NCBI RefSeq assembly: GCF_014641635.1
Contig: NZ_BMIC01000004.1
Location: 140,791-204,790 of the forward strand
Length of the DNA stretch: 64,000 nucleotides
Direction of reading: 5' to 3'
DNA from: Aquaticitalea lipolytica
GTDB lineage: Bacteria > Bacteroidota > Bacteroidia > Flavobacteriales > Flavobacteriaceae
A model generated the notes under the pieces. The model saw only the letters and a program-made list of their open reading frames with translations. It ran no database searches and was not told the origin of the DNA. Position numbers and translations under genes: made by a program. Shown here one piece after another: positions 8,747 through 18,377 of the stretch (its first letter is position 1; each line of letters begins with the position of its first letter).

Positions 8747-10011
8747 TCCTCTTTTTCATGGTCTTCTAACTCCTTCTGCAAGTCTAATTTTCTAAAAGAA
8801 GGCAATGCTATTCCTGTTGTAACCACTGTAATTAATGTCATTGTTCCTCCAAAAACAACTGCTGTTACTGTTCCCATTAGTTTGGCTGTTAGTCCACTTT
8901 CAAAAGCGCCTAACTCATTTGAAGACCCAACAAAAATAGAATTCACTGAAGCAACACGACCTCGCATATGGTCTGGTGTTTTAAGTTGTAAAATGGTTTG
9001 ACGAATAACCATCGATACGCCATCTGTAACTCCACTAAAGAATAAGGCAACAACAGAAACCCAAAATATTGATGATAATCCAAATACGATAATACAAATT
9101 CCAAACCCAAAAATGGCTGCTAATAATTTCATACCAGCATTTTTACTAACTGGAATATAAGCAGTAATCCACATTGTAATAAATGCGCCAACAGCTGGAG
9201 CGGCTCTTAATATTCCAAAACCTTCAGAGCCTACTTTTAAAATGTCTTGTGCAAATATTGGCAATAAAGCCACTGCGCCTCCAAATAGAACAGCAATCAT
9301 ATCTAAAGTAATCGCTCCGAAAATCGCTTTTGTATTATAAACAAATTTTACACCTTCCTTTAAACTAGACCAGATTGGCTCTCCTATTTTTGGGTTAAGA
9401 ATTGGTTTTTTAGAAATTCTGAATAAATTCAACAAAGCAATTATTGTAAAACCAACAACTAGGCACATCGACCAATGTACACCTATCCATGCAATAGATA
9501 ATCCTGCAACTGCTGGACCAACAACCGAAGCTACTTGCCATGTAGAACTACTCCAAGTTGCGGCATTTGGGTATAGTTTTTTGGGTACAATTAAAGCAAT
9601 TAATGAAAACACTGTTGGTCCAATAAAAGCTCTAACTAATCCGCCACAAAACACTAGAAAATAAATACTGTACAAAATGGCATTTGTAGACCAATCTCCT
9701 ACAATTTTTGGCCACGTTAATAAAAACAATCCAAAACTAATGACAGAAAACCCTAGAATGCATTTAATGAGTAAACCTCGCTTTTCATTTTGATCTACAA
9801 TATGTCCTGCAAAAAGGGCAATACCTACAGCTGGAATAATTTCCATTAGACCAATAAGGCCAAGTGACCAAGGGTCTTTGGTTATGGAGTAAACTTCCCA
9901 CTCTATAATAACAAACTGCATAGACCATGCAAATACTAATGCAAATCTAACCAGTAAAAAAATATTGAACTCCTTAATTCGTAAGGCTGCGTAAGGATCT
10001 TTTTTTGCCAT
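8743..10011 (-). CDS. MFS transporter
   Basis: A 422-residue inner-membrane major facilitator with about twelve helices. It resembles the EntS/MFS_3 group, with the typical N-terminal F.LLVRFALVFAWSMQ segment and a GLIGLMEIIPAVGIALFAG loop followed by DQNEKR, the cytoplasmic loop 2-3 signature. The C-terminus is an acidic tail. It starts directly after the recJ stop, with no spacer, so it is the last gene of an osmC-recJ-MFS operon. The substrate is unknown; export of a siderophore, drug or metabolite is possible. Confidence 0.85.
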   Translation of the reverse strand: MAKKDPYAALRIKEFNIFLLVRFALVFAWSMQFVIIEWEVYSITKDPWSLGLIGLMEIIPAVGIALFAGHIVDQNEKRGLLIKCILGFSVISFGLFLLTWPKIVGDWSTNAILYSIYFLVFCGGLVRAFIGPTVFSLIALIVPKKLYPNAATWSSSTWQVASVVGPAVAGLSIAWIGVHWSMCLVVGFTIIALLNLFRISKKPILNPKIGEPIWSSLKEGVKFVYNTKAIFGAITLDMIAVLFGGAVALLPIFAQDILKVGSEGFGILRAAPAVGAFITMWITAYIPVSKNAGMKLLAAIFGFGICIIVFGLSSIFWVSVVALFFSGVTDGVSMVIRQTILQLKTPDHMRGRVASVNSIFVGSSNELGAFESGLTAKLMGTVTAVVFGGTMTLITVVTTGIALPSFRKLDLQKELEDHEKED

Positions 10012-11703
10012 CTACTCTTTAATGTCTCTTAATTTTAGTTGTAAACTCACACTTCCGTTCCAATGATTTTCATCAATTGAATACACTGCTTTAAATGGTT
10101 TTCTATTGGAAATTATATCATACTTGTCTCCTAATCCAAATCCAATACAAACTGTTTTATCTGCTCCAGGTTGTGTAACTGTAATGCGTAAATGCTTATC
10201 GTCTTCACCAACACATTTACCATAACCTGTGTCTTTTAAATTTTCGGTCATAAAAATGGGAGTCATGTTTCCAGGACCAAAAGGCGCAAACTGGCGAATT
10301 ATTCGCCATAATTTATCATTAACATGATGTAAATCTATATTTAAATCAACTTTTATTTCTGGAGTTAAAAGAGATTTATCAATTGTTTTAGAAACCTCAT
10401 CTTCAAAAGCTTGTTTAAAAGCTTCATAGTTTTCTTCTTTAAGCGTTAATCCTGCAGCATATTTGTGACCTCCAAATTGCTCTATATGTTCACTACAAGA
10501 CTCTAATGCGTTATAGACATCAAAACCTGAAACCGAACGTGCAGAAGCCGCTAATTTATCTCCACTTTTAGTAAATACTAATGTTGGTCTGTAATAGGTT
10601 TCGATTAATCTTGATGCCACAATACCTATCACTCCTTTATGCCAATCTTCATGATATACAACAGTTGTAAAACCTTCTTGTTCTTTGTTTTTTTCAATTT
10701 GAAGAAGCGCTTCTTCTGTAATACGTTGGTCTGCTTCTCTTCTATCTGTATTAAATTCTTCTATTTCTGCTGCATATTGTTGCGCTAAATCAAAATTCAT
10801 TTCGGTTAATAATGTCACTGCGTAATTACCATGTTTCATTCGTCCAGCAGCATTAATTCTAGGAGCTACAATAAACACAACATCTGTAATATTTAGCTCT
10901 TCCTTTTTAACCTGATTGATAATAGCTTTTATTCCTGGTCTTGGACTTGAATTAATTACCTGTAAACCAAAATATGCTAATACTCGATTTTCCCCAGTAA
11001 TAGGTACAATATCTGCTCCAATTGCTGTGGCAACTAAATCTAAATATTCAGCTAAATCTTCAACTGTTTTTCCTTCGTTTTGTGCTAATGCTTGTATCAA
11101 TTTAAAACCAACTCCACAACCACATAATTCTTTATAAGGATACTCACAATCGTCGCGTTTTGGGTCTAAAACTGCTATTGCATTTGGCAGCTCACTTCCT
11201 GGTCTGTGATGATCGCAAATAATAAAATCGATATCTTTTTCTTTTGCATATGCAACTTTATCTATCGCTTTTACACCACAGTCTAACGCAATAATGAGTG
11301 AAAAATCGTTATCATGAGCAAAGTCTATACCTTTTATTGAAACACCATAACCTTCATCATAACGATCAGGAATATAAGTGGCAACCCTGTCTGTTCTGGT
11401 TTTTAAATAAGAAGACATTAATGCAACTGATGATGTGCCATCAACATCATAATCACCAAACACCAAAATATTTTCTCCTTTACTTAGCGCCTCTTCAATA
11501 CGAGCAACAGCCTTATCCATGTCTTTCATCAAAAATGGATTATGTAAATCTTCTAAACTTGGTCTGAAAAAGGTTTTTGCATCTTCATAGGTTTCAATAC
11601 CTCTTTGAATTAATAATGTTGCAACTACCTCATCTACTTGAAGAGCGTTTTGTAAATCTGCCACTTTGGTGGCTTCTGGTTTTGGTTTAAGCGTCCAACG
11701 CAT
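10012..11703 (-). CDS. recJ: Single-stranded-DNA-specific exonuclease RecJ
   Basis: A 563-residue 5'-3' ssDNA exonuclease acting in mismatch and recombinational repair. The DHH phosphoesterase motifs are clear: DYDVDG at 84-89, LDCGV at about 140-144, DHH at 164-166, and a GADIVPI segment near 230. A DHHA1 domain follows, with GIVASRLIE and the SARS motif, and a C-terminal OB-fold supports DNA binding. Length is as expected for RecJ. It lies 16 bases after osmC and abuts the MFS gene on the same strand, implying one transcript. Confidence 0.96.
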   Translation of the reverse strand: MRWTLKPKPEATKVADLQNALQVDEVVATLLIQRGIETYEDAKTFFRPSLEDLHNPFLMKDMDKAVARIEEALSKGENILVFGDYDVDGTSSVALMSSYLKTRTDRVATYIPDRYDEGYGVSIKGIDFAHDNDFSLIIALDCGVKAIDKVAYAKEKDIDFIICDHHRPGSELPNAIAVLDPKRDDCEYPYKELCGCGVGFKLIQALAQNEGKTVEDLAEYLDLVATAIGADIVPITGENRVLAYFGLQVINSSPRPGIKAIINQVKKEELNITDVVFIVAPRINAAGRMKHGNYAVTLLTEMNFDLAQQYAAEIEEFNTDRREADQRITEEALLQIEKNKEQEGFTTVVYHEDWHKGVIGIVASRLIETYYRPTLVFTKSGDKLAASARSVSGFDVYNALESCSEHIEQFGGHKYAAGLTLKEENYEAFKQAFEDEVSKTIDKSLLTPEIKVDLNIDLHHVNDKLWRIIRQFAPFGPGNMTPIFMTENLKDTGYGKCVGEDDKHLRITVTQPGADKTVCIGFGLGDKYDIISNRKPFKAVYSIDENHWNGSVSLQLKLRDIKE

Positions 11704-11719
11704 TTAAATAAATTTTTGG

Positions 11720-12142
11720 CTATTTATTATGATAGTGAATTGAAGTTTTAACATTGGCAAACTTGCGGAACATTTCCATAACACCACAATATTTTTCTAT
11801 AGATAAATCGACTGCCTTTTTTATTTTCGATTCATCTAAATCTTCACCATAAAAATGATATTCAACAGAAACTGTATGATAATATTTTGGATGCTCTTCA
11901 GTTAATTCGCCATAAGTATCCATTCTGAAATCAGAAATTTTCACTTTCATTTTATCTAAGATAGATACCACGTCTAATCCTGAACAACCAGCTAAAGACG
12001 CTAACATCATCGCTTTAGGAGATAACCCAGAACTGTGTCCTCCATGTTCTGGAGATGTGTCCATTAATACTGTTTTACCGTTAGGATTATCAGATTCAAA
12101 TTGTAAATTTCCTTTCCAATGAGTTATAACTTTATGCGACAT
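11720..12142 (-). CDS. OsmC family peroxiredoxin-like protein
   Basis: A 140-residue OsmC/Ohr-family protein that reduces organic hydroperoxides through two reactive cysteines. Both are present: C53 in LAGCSGLDV and C119 in EKYCGVMEMF, with the usual spacing between domains. The ATG at 12142 begins MSHKV. It is the first gene of a run with recJ and the MFS transporter, and is divergent from the AhpD-like gene, so two peroxide-defence genes share one upstream region. Confidence 0.88.
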   Translation of the reverse strand: MSHKVITHWKGNLQFESDNPNGKTVLMDTSPEHGGHSSGLSPKAMMLASLAGCSGLDVVSILDKMKVKISDFRMDTYGELTEEHPKYYHTVSVEYHFYGEDLDESKIKKAVDLSIEKYCGVMEMFRKFANVKTSIHYHNK

Positions 12143-12172
12143 ATCTGAAGTTTTTTTCGTTTATTGTTACTT

Positions 12173-12180
12173 CAAAAATA
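12173..12180 (-). promoter_or_regulatory. -7 element of the osmC-recJ-MFS operon
   Basis: The minus strand reads TATTTTTG, matching TAnnTTTG, 30 bases upstream of the osmC ATG in the 56-base space between osmC and the divergent AhpD-like gene. Confidence 0.45.
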
Positions 12181-12198
12181 CCATTAAAAAATAAAAAT

Positions 12199-12789
12199 AT
12201 GCCATTAGTAACACCATTATCTGCTGACCATGATTTAGAAACAAAAGAACTTGCAGAATTCTTTAATGAAACACTTGGGTTTTGTCCAAATTCAGTGTTA
12301 ACAATGCAGCGTCGTCCAGCCATAAGTAAAGCATTTATTAACTTAAATAAAGCTGTAATGGCTAATGAAGGTAGAGTGACTTCGGCTTTAAAACGTATGA
12401 TTGCTTGGGTTAGTAGCAACGCAACTGGCTGTAGATATTGCCAAGCACATGCTATTAGAGCAGCAGAACGTTATGGTGCTGAACAAGAACAGTTAGATAA
12501 TATTTGGGAATACAGAACTCACCCTGCTTTTAATGATGCTGAACGTGCTGCTTTAGATTTTAGTTTAGCGGCAAGTATGGTGCCTAATGCTGTTGATGAA
12601 CATATTAAAACCCGATTGTACGAGCATTGGAATGAAGGTGAAATTGTAGAAATGCTCGGTGTCATTTCTTTATTTGGCTACCTAAACCGATGGAATGATA
12701 GTATGGGAACTAGTATTGAAGAAGGCGCTGTTGAAAGCGGTAATCAATACTTAGGAAAACATGGTTGGGAAAAAGGAAAACATGTTTAA
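12199..12789 (+). CDS. Carboxymuconolactone decarboxylase / AhpD-like protein
   Basis: A 196-residue all-helical protein of the AhpD/carboxymuconolactone decarboxylase superfamily. The redox motif is C78-x2-C81 with H84 (GCRYCQAH), as in alkylhydroperoxidase-type members that reduce peroxides. There is no signal peptide. It is divergent from osmC, which fits a shared role against peroxides, and is followed 12 bases later by a lipoprotein gene on the same strand. The natural electron donor and exact substrate are unknown. Confidence 0.85.
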   Translation: MPLVTPLSADHDLETKELAEFFNETLGFCPNSVLTMQRRPAISKAFINLNKAVMANEGRVTSALKRMIAWVSSNATGCRYCQAHAIRAAERYGAEQEQLDNIWEYRTHPAFNDAERAALDFSLAASMVPNAVDEHIKTRLYEHWNEGEIVEMLGVISLFGYLNRWNDSMGTSIEEGAVESGNQYLGKHGWEKGKHV

Positions 12790-12801
12790 AAAAAACTACT
12801 T

Positions 12802-13581
12802 ATGGCTAAATATTGCTTAAAAAATAACCTGCTGTGTTTAATTACTGTTTTTTTATTCGTTTTAAGTTGTAAAAAAGTTAAAGAAAAGAATGATACTTCG
12901 TTTACATTTATTGAAAGAGGATCGTATAAAATTAACTCCGCTAATGAACAAAATTTTTATTTTATTGACAGAAGCCTCATGGATGGTTATTATGTTGTTG
13001 GTAATGAATTAACAAAGTGGGAAGAATTTGATGTTGAAGAAGGCTTATTAAATGGTGATTATATTATTTTTCATCCTAATGGTGAAATATATACACATTC
13101 AAACTATATAAAAGGTAAGCTTAATGGTGAAGAAAAGGTTAATTATCTATCAGGAAAGTTAATGAAGTTAAAAACATACAAGAACGATGTTTTAGTTGGT
13201 AAAGTGGTCGAATATTATGAAAGTGGTCAGGTAAAATCTGAATCAAAAATTAAAGACGGTAAATCAATTGAGTCGGTATCTTATGACATTATTGGTAATG
13301 TTGAAAGCCAAATGTTTATAAAGGATGGATATACTTTTCATCAAAAAATATTAAAAGGCAAAGTGTTTTCAGAACAAATTTCATCTAACTATGATAATTT
13401 TGAAGCTATGAAATTTTATAATGAAGATGGCAGTTTAAAGGTGTTTTTGAGAATGCTAGAAGATGGTGACAAAAGCTATCTAATAGAGCTTGACGAAAAT
13501 CGTAATGAAATAAAGCGAATAGATGTTAAGGCAAACCCAGAGCAAGCAATGGAATACGCTAAATATTTTATTGGACTTTAA
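12802..13581 (+). CDS. Lipoprotein with MORN-type repeats (YwqK-like)
   Basis: A 259-residue predicted lipoprotein: hydrophobic signal peptide and lipobox VLSC with lipidated C23. Residues 70-170 contain repeated short elements of the kind YYESGQVKSE and HPNGEIYTHS, the MORN-2/YwqK repeat that forms beta-hairpins. YwqK-like proteins are sometimes labelled antitoxins of a toxin-antitoxin pair, but there is no toxin gene beside this one, and secreted lipoproteins with these repeats are common in Bacteroidota, so I do not infer an antitoxin role. It probably shares a transcript with the AhpD-like gene. Confidence 0.75.
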   Translation: MAKYCLKNNLLCLITVFLFVLSCKKVKEKNDTSFTFIERGSYKINSANEQNFYFIDRSLMDGYYVVGNELTKWEEFDVEEGLLNGDYIIFHPNGEIYTHSNYIKGKLNGEEKVNYLSGKLMKLKTYKNDVLVGKVVEYYESGQVKSESKIKDGKSIESVSYDIIGNVESQMFIKDGYTFHQKILKGKVFSEQISSNYDNFEAMKFYNEDGSLKVFLRMLEDGDKSYLIELDENRNEIKRIDVKANPEQAMEYAKYFIGL

Positions 13582-13623
13582 TTAAATATATACTGTTTAT
13601 TAATTAGGTCAATTCTTTACATC

Positions 13624-14193
13624 TTATATAAATTTCTCTACTCTCTTCTGTAACTCTGGCAAAACCTCAGTATCAAACCATGGGTTTTTAGTCAACCAAA
13701 ACCTATTTCTTGGTGAAGGATGTGGTAATGGTAAATATTTAGGCAAGTACGCTTTGTAATTGGCAACTGTCTCTGTTAGTGTTTTCTTTGCTTCTTTTTT
13801 TAAATAATAGTTTTGTGAATACATTCCTATTAAAATTACCAATTCTAAATTAGGCATTTGCTCTAAAAGCAAATTGTGCCATTGTGGTGCGCATTCTGGT
13901 CGTGGTGGTAAATCGCCTGTTTTTCCTTTTCCTGGATAACAAAAACCCATAGGCATTAATGCTATTTTAGTTTCGTCATAAAACACTTCATCTGTAACAC
14001 CTAGCCATTTACGTAGTTGTTTTCCGCTAGGATCATCCCAAGGGATTCCTGTTTTGTGTACACTTGTTCCTGGTGCTTGGCCTATAATTATAATTTTAGC
14101 ATTAGGATGAGCAGAAACAATAGGCCTTGGTCCTAATGGTAAATGCTTTTCGCAAATAGTACATTGGCTTATGTTATGAAGTAGTTCTTGCAT
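13624..14193 (-). CDS. Uracil-DNA glycosylase family protein, iron-sulfur type
   Basis: A 189-residue DNA-repair glycosylase that removes uracil. Motif A is GQAPG at 38-42 and motif B is HPSPRN near 170. Four cysteines, C11, C14, C85 and C101 (C-x2-C-x70-C-x15-C), match the 4Fe-4S ligand pattern of family 4/5 UDGs. I use the ATG at 14193: a GTG at 14238 would extend the protein, but the added residues only translate an interspersed repeat (14208-14228). It is the second gene after rsmI on the minus strand, with a 41-base spacer. Confidence 0.82.
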   Translation of the reverse strand: MQELLHNISQCTICEKHLPLGPRPIVSAHPNAKIIIIGQAPGTSVHKTGIPWDDPSGKQLRKWLGVTDEVFYDETKIALMPMGFCYPGKGKTGDLPPRPECAPQWHNLLLEQMPNLELVILIGMYSQNYYLKKEAKKTLTETVANYKAYLPKYLPLPHPSPRNRFWLTKNPWFDTEVLPELQKRVEKFI

Positions 14194-14207
14194 TGAGTTT
14201 TCTTTAG

Positions 14208-14228
14208 ATTCTGAATCAAGTTCAGAAT
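14208..14228. repeat. Short palindromic repeat (REP-like) upstream of the glycosylase
   Basis: Arms ATTCTGAA (14208-14215) and TTCAGAAT (14221-14228) flank a 5-base loop TCAAG. The unit lies 14 bases upstream of the glycosylase start codon and 6 bases below the rsmI stop. The same word is familiar from interspersed intergenic repeats of Flavobacteriaceae, which often appear as a spurious peptide resembling HSELDSES in overlong gene calls. No second copy is seen in this window. Confidence 0.6.
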
Positions 14229-14234
14229 GACAAA

Positions 14235-14903
14235 TCACTTCTTACCACCAACACAAATAACAATCTCGCCTTTAGGTGGTTTGCTGGTATAATGTTCTAG
14301 CACTTCTTTTGCAGTACCTCTCACAGTTTCTTCGTAGAGTTTTGTTAGCTCTCTAGACACAGTAACCTGTCTGTTTTCTCCGAAGTATTCACAGAAATTA
14401 GATAATGTTTTTATAAGTTTGTGAGGGCTTTCGTAAAAAATAATAGTTCTAGTTTCTTCGGCTAATAATAGTAGTCGTGTTTGCCGACCTTTCTTAACAG
14501 GTAAAAATCCTTCGAAAACAAATTTATCATTTGGAAGTCCAGAATTAACTAAAGCAGGCACAAATGCAGTGGCTCCAGGAAGGCAATCGACCTCTATGTT
14601 GTTTTCAATACAAGCACGTGTTAGTAAAAACCCAGGATCGGAAATTGCTGGTGTTCCTGCATCGCTTATTAAAGCTACAGTTGTTCCGCTTTTTATTTTC
14701 TGAACTAAATTAGCTACCGTTTTATGCTCATTGTGCATATGATGTGATTGTGAAGGTGTGGCAATATCAAAATGCTTTAATAATTTACCTGATGTACGTG
14801 TGTCTTCAGCTAATATTAAATCAACTTCTTTTAAAACCTCTATGGCTCTAAAGGTTATGTCTTTTAAATTTCCAATAGGTGTTGGTACGATGTAGAGTTT
14901 CAT
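14235..14903 (-). CDS. rsmI: 16S rRNA (cytidine(1402)-2'-O)-methyltransferase RsmI
   Basis: A 222-residue tetrapyrrole-methylase-fold enzyme that 2'-O-methylates C1402 in the ribosomal P-site. Diagnostic segments are LYIVPTPIGNL at the N-terminus, LAEDTRTSGKLL, ISDAGTPAISDPG near 80-92, the PGATA loop, and FYESPHKL near 155. It starts at the ATG at 14903 (MKLYIVP), with a good -7 element upstream. The UDG-like gene follows. It is divergent from the large surface-protein gene. Confidence 0.95.
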   Translation of the reverse strand: MKLYIVPTPIGNLKDITFRAIEVLKEVDLILAEDTRTSGKLLKHFDIATPSQSHHMHNEHKTVANLVQKIKSGTTVALISDAGTPAISDPGFLLTRACIENNIEVDCLPGATAFVPALVNSGLPNDKFVFEGFLPVKKGRQTRLLLLAEETRTIIFYESPHKLIKTLSNFCEYFGENRQVTVSRELTKLYEETVRGTAKEVLEHYTSKPPKGEIVICVGGKK

Positions 14904-14922
14904 TGAAAACAATATTTGTTAT

Positions 14923-14955
14923 CAAATTTACAATCTTTATAGTATATTAACGCAA
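14923..14955 (-). promoter_or_regulatory. Promoter of rsmI
   Basis: On the minus strand a TTG (14953-14955) is followed after 22 bases by TAAATTTG (14930-14923), fitting the Bacteroidota TTG-N17-23-TAnnTTTG pattern. The expected start site lies about 15 bases before the rsmI ATG. Confidence 0.5.
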
Positions 14956-14993
14956 CCTTTTTTACTATTAAGTGTCTTATGTAAAAGCCTGTT

Positions 14994-17900
14994 ATGATTA
15001 AAAAGAAAATTACTCTCTTACTATTGTTTCTTAATTTTTTAGCCATTACAGCTCAAACAACCGATTTGGCTATTGTGGTAGAGGCAAAAAACAGTAGTGG
15101 AGCAGATATTTCTCAGGTACATATATATCAAGAATACCAATACCTTGTGACCATTATCAATTCAGGGAATTCTGTAGCTAATGCAACTTTTTCTCAAACT
15201 ATAAATCAAAATGTTACCGTTTTATCTACTGTTTCACAAAATAACATAGGCGGAGCTTCACCTGTAACTGGATTTAATTTAATTAATAATACTCTTACTG
15301 GAACAGTAGCTAGTCTTCCCAGTAACTCGAGTGTAGAGATAAAAATTTCTGTTGTCGCTCCAATAAATATTGGAGGAATCGCTACGTCTGCAACCGTTTT
15401 TTCTCCAGAAGGCACCCAAGATATTAACCCATCTAATAATCAATCTATAATTTCTATTGATGTTGTAGATGTAGATATTGATTTTACTGTAACCCATTCG
15501 CAAGTTACTCCTCCAGAAGGCACAGGTATTTCAATGTGGAATGACTCTGTAGCCTATGAGTTTACAATTACTAATAATAGCAGTATTAATTATCCTTTAA
15601 GTGCTTTTTCTGGTGTTTTTCAATTAAGCTCTTTATTAGACTATGGACGACCTGTAGTGCAACAAACTTCCATTGAATGTTTAGGAGGCACAAATGGTTC
15701 GAGTTGCCCAGATTTAAATGGTGTTTCTTCAAATCCCACAATTATTAGTTCAGTACAAACGGTTTTTACTTTTGGTAACCCAATTGAATTTACCTCTGGA
15801 GGTTCTTTAACTTTTAGAGTGGTATATCAATTTTTAGAGCCTCTTTGTGCACTTGAACAACAACCAATATCTGTAAACAATTACATTAAACTAACTTTAA
15901 ACCATTCTAATATATCTTCAAATAATTCTAATTTAGTTGCTACGGACTTATTGATTGCTGATTTATGTCAACTAACTGACATTTGTATAGAGACACTTCA
16001 AATAGATCCAAGCACATCAACTTTAGTGGATTGGGAGGAAGAAGTAACTTTTAGAACAACTGTTTGTAATAATGGACCACTTCCAGCTCCAATTAGATTC
16101 TTTTTACAGAATCTTTCTGTAAATATTGAATGGGAAATTGTATCACTAACGTGCATAAACACTACTGGACTTATAACCTGTAATGATTTTACGTTAACAG
16201 AACAAAATACTTTTTGGACAAGTAATGAATTTATTATGCCTGTTGGGGCAACTATTACAATAGAAACTGTTGTGATTTTTTATGAGCCTGAATGTTCAAC
16301 TAGTACAACAAATTCTTCGGCTCACATAAGAAGCGGAACTAACGTATTAGATTCGCAAATTATTGATACTAATATAGCAAATAGTGCAGAGAGTGATTAT
16401 GTTATTTTACCTCCTGCTCCAACTTGTGCTTCGTCAGATTTGCAAATAACAAAAACCCAAACCATCCCTACTTTACCAGAAGGAGATTCTGCTACAAATA
16501 CAACAGATTGGGGAAGTGTTACATATGAGATTATAGTAACTAATCCTAGTGACTCAGATACATTTATTGAAGTTTCTGATTATATGCCACTAAATGCTAA
16601 TCAATTTGTTACAGGTACGTTATTGTCTGTTAACTGTATTTCTACAACAGGAACAGCCACTTGTGGCGAAATTGAGCATACTAACATAGGTGTTCCTTTA
16701 GATGGTGTACCACAAGATGGAGTGCTTGATGTTTTTTGGGAAATCTTACCAGAAGATAATTGGGCTTTACCTGCACAAAGTTCAATTACTTTTGAGGTTG
16801 TTATTGATTGGGCACCAGAATGTACAACAGGAAATATTGCTGCTACTAATTCAGCTTCTGTTAATCATGTTGGTAGTGTGATTGATAATAATAATTCTAA
16901 TAATATTGCTTCTGTTGTTACCTATTTTGCACCATGTGTAGATTTGATTGTACAAACATTCCCTCAATTTACTCAAGTTAACACAAACCAAAATTTTGAC
17001 TGGATAGTTGATATAACAAATAGTACAACTAGCTCGAATGCTGTTGATATTTATTTCGAAGATGTTTTAAGTTCTGTATTTACTATTACTGGCACACCAA
17101 CTTGCCAAATAACTTCTGGTACAGCTATATGTATTTCAAGTTTTAATATTAATGGAAATATTATAAGCGGAACAATCCCAAATATGGAAGCTGGTTCAAC
17201 CGTTAGAATAAGAATTCCTGTAACTTCGCCTGTTTTTGGAGGCGCATTTAGTAATACTGCTGAAGCTACGCCTAGTGAAACAGATAATGAAGAGTTAACA
17301 CCAGAAACTAACATTTCTATTAGCAACGTTCAAGTAATTGCTCCTACACTAATAAAGAGCTTCAATCCTATTGAGATTGTTGTTGGGCAGACTAGTACTC
17401 TTACTTTTACAATTACTAACATATCATCCAATCCATCACAGAATAATATAAGTTTTACTGATAATTTGCCTTTTGGTTTAATACTTGTTGATAGTCCTGT
17501 TTGGGTGAGTGCTAATGGATGCACAGCTACATTTTTAGGAGCTGTTGGCGACCCCTTTGTTGGAGTAAGTAATTTAACATTCCCTAACGGTGTGTCGAGC
17601 TGTGCATTTTCTGTCATTGTAACATCAAATACAGAAGGTGTTTTCTTAAATGATAATGAAAATTTCAGTAATCAAAATAATATAGATACTTCTCAGGCTA
17701 ATGCAACATTAACTGTTTTAGAAGACACATCTAATGTCGATATTGAAGTTCTTAAAAATGTTTTTCCTGAAGAAGTTTCAATAGGAGATGAAGTAGCGTT
17801 TACAATAACCATCACAAATATTGGAACGACCACTGCAACACAAATTAACATTTTAGAAAGCTTGCCAAGTGGTTATCAATATATTTCATCATCAAGTAGT

Positions 17901-18377
17901 ATTGGAACTTTTAATTACACAACATCTGTTTGGAGTGTTGATCTATTAACTCCAAATGAAAGTGTAGCTTTAACCATTATTGCTCAGGTAATCTCATCTA
18001 ATGACTTACTAAATATTGCTCAATTACAAAACTTAAATGAGATAGACAGAGATGACTCCAATAATGAAGATTCTGCTGAAGTAACAATCAATAATTGCCT
18101 TGAAATTCAAGAAGGTGTTTCTCCAAACACAGATGGTTATAACGACTTTTTAATAATTCCTTGTATTGAAGATTATCCGAATCATATTATAAAAATATAC
18201 AATAGATTAGGGGTTCAGATATATGAAAGTGATGATTACAAAAACAATTGGGACGGAAAATCTAATATGGGATTCCCACAAGCCTCAGAATTATTACCTG
18301 TTGGAACTTATTATTATATTTTAGAAATTGAAGGCTTACCTAAACCTATAATGGGTTGGGTTTATTTAAATTATTAA
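14994..18377 (+). CDS. Large secreted DUF11-repeat protein, T9SS type B sorting domain
   Basis: A 1127-residue extracellular protein. An N-terminal signal peptide ends in TAQT (about residue 22). The body is a series of Ig-like beta-sandwich repeats of the DUF11/CARDB kind, full of phrases such as TITNISSN and VTNPSDS; a clear DUF11 unit lies at about 914-1010. Residues 1038-1127 form the type B (gliding motility/CHU_C-like) secretion domain with GVSPNTDGYNDF, IYNRLGVQIYES and NWDGKSN, so it should leave through the type IX secretion system and attach to the surface. An adhesin or structural role is likely. Cysteine pairs occur in several repeats. It has no evident operon partner. Confidence 0.85.
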   Translation: MIKKKITLLLLFLNFLAITAQTTDLAIVVEAKNSSGADISQVHIYQEYQYLVTIINSGNSVANATFSQTINQNVTVLSTVSQNNIGGASPVTGFNLINNTLTGTVASLPSNSSVEIKISVVAPINIGGIATSATVFSPEGTQDINPSNNQSIISIDVVDVDIDFTVTHSQVTPPEGTGISMWNDSVAYEFTITNNSSINYPLSAFSGVFQLSSLLDYGRPVVQQTSIECLGGTNGSSCPDLNGVSSNPTIISSVQTVFTFGNPIEFTSGGSLTFRVVYQFLEPLCALEQQPISVNNYIKLTLNHSNISSNNSNLVATDLLIADLCQLTDICIETLQIDPSTSTLVDWEEEVTFRTTVCNNGPLPAPIRFFLQNLSVNIEWEIVSLTCINTTGLITCNDFTLTEQNTFWTSNEFIMPVGATITIETVVIFYEPECSTSTTNSSAHIRSGTNVLDSQIIDTNIANSAESDYVILPPAPTCASSDLQITKTQTIPTLPEGDSATNTTDWGSVTYEIIVTNPSDSDTFIEVSDYMPLNANQFVTGTLLSVNCISTTGTATCGEIEHTNIGVPLDGVPQDGVLDVFWEILPEDNWALPAQSSITFEVVIDWAPECTTGNIAATNSASVNHVGSVIDNNNSNNIASVVTYFAPCVDLIVQTFPQFTQVNTNQNFDWIVDITNSTTSSNAVDIYFEDVLSSVFTITGTPTCQITSGTAICISSFNINGNIISGTIPNMEAGSTVRIRIPVTSPVFGGAFSNTAEATPSETDNEELTPETNISISNVQVIAPTLIKSFNPIEIVVGQTSTLTFTITNISSNPSQNNISFTDNLPFGLILVDSPVWVSANGCTATFLGAVGDPFVGVSNLTFPNGVSSCAFSVIVTSNTEGVFLNDNENFSNQNNIDTSQANATLTVLEDTSNVDIEVLKNVFPEEVSIGDEVAFTITITNIGTTTATQINILESLPSGYQYISSSSSIGTFNYTTSVWSVDLLTPNESVALTIIAQVISSNDLLNIAQLQNLNEIDRDDSNNEDSAEVTINNCLEIQEGVSPNTDGYNDFLIIPCIEDYPNHIIKIYNRLGVQIYESDDYKNNWDGKSNMGFPQASELLPVGTYYYILEIEGLPKPIMGWVYLNY

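Noticed and set aside
12802..13581. Toxin-antitoxin system, because YwqK-like repeats are sometimes called antitoxins
   Set aside because: No toxin gene is adjacent and the protein is a secreted lipoprotein, so it could not neutralise a cytoplasmic toxin.
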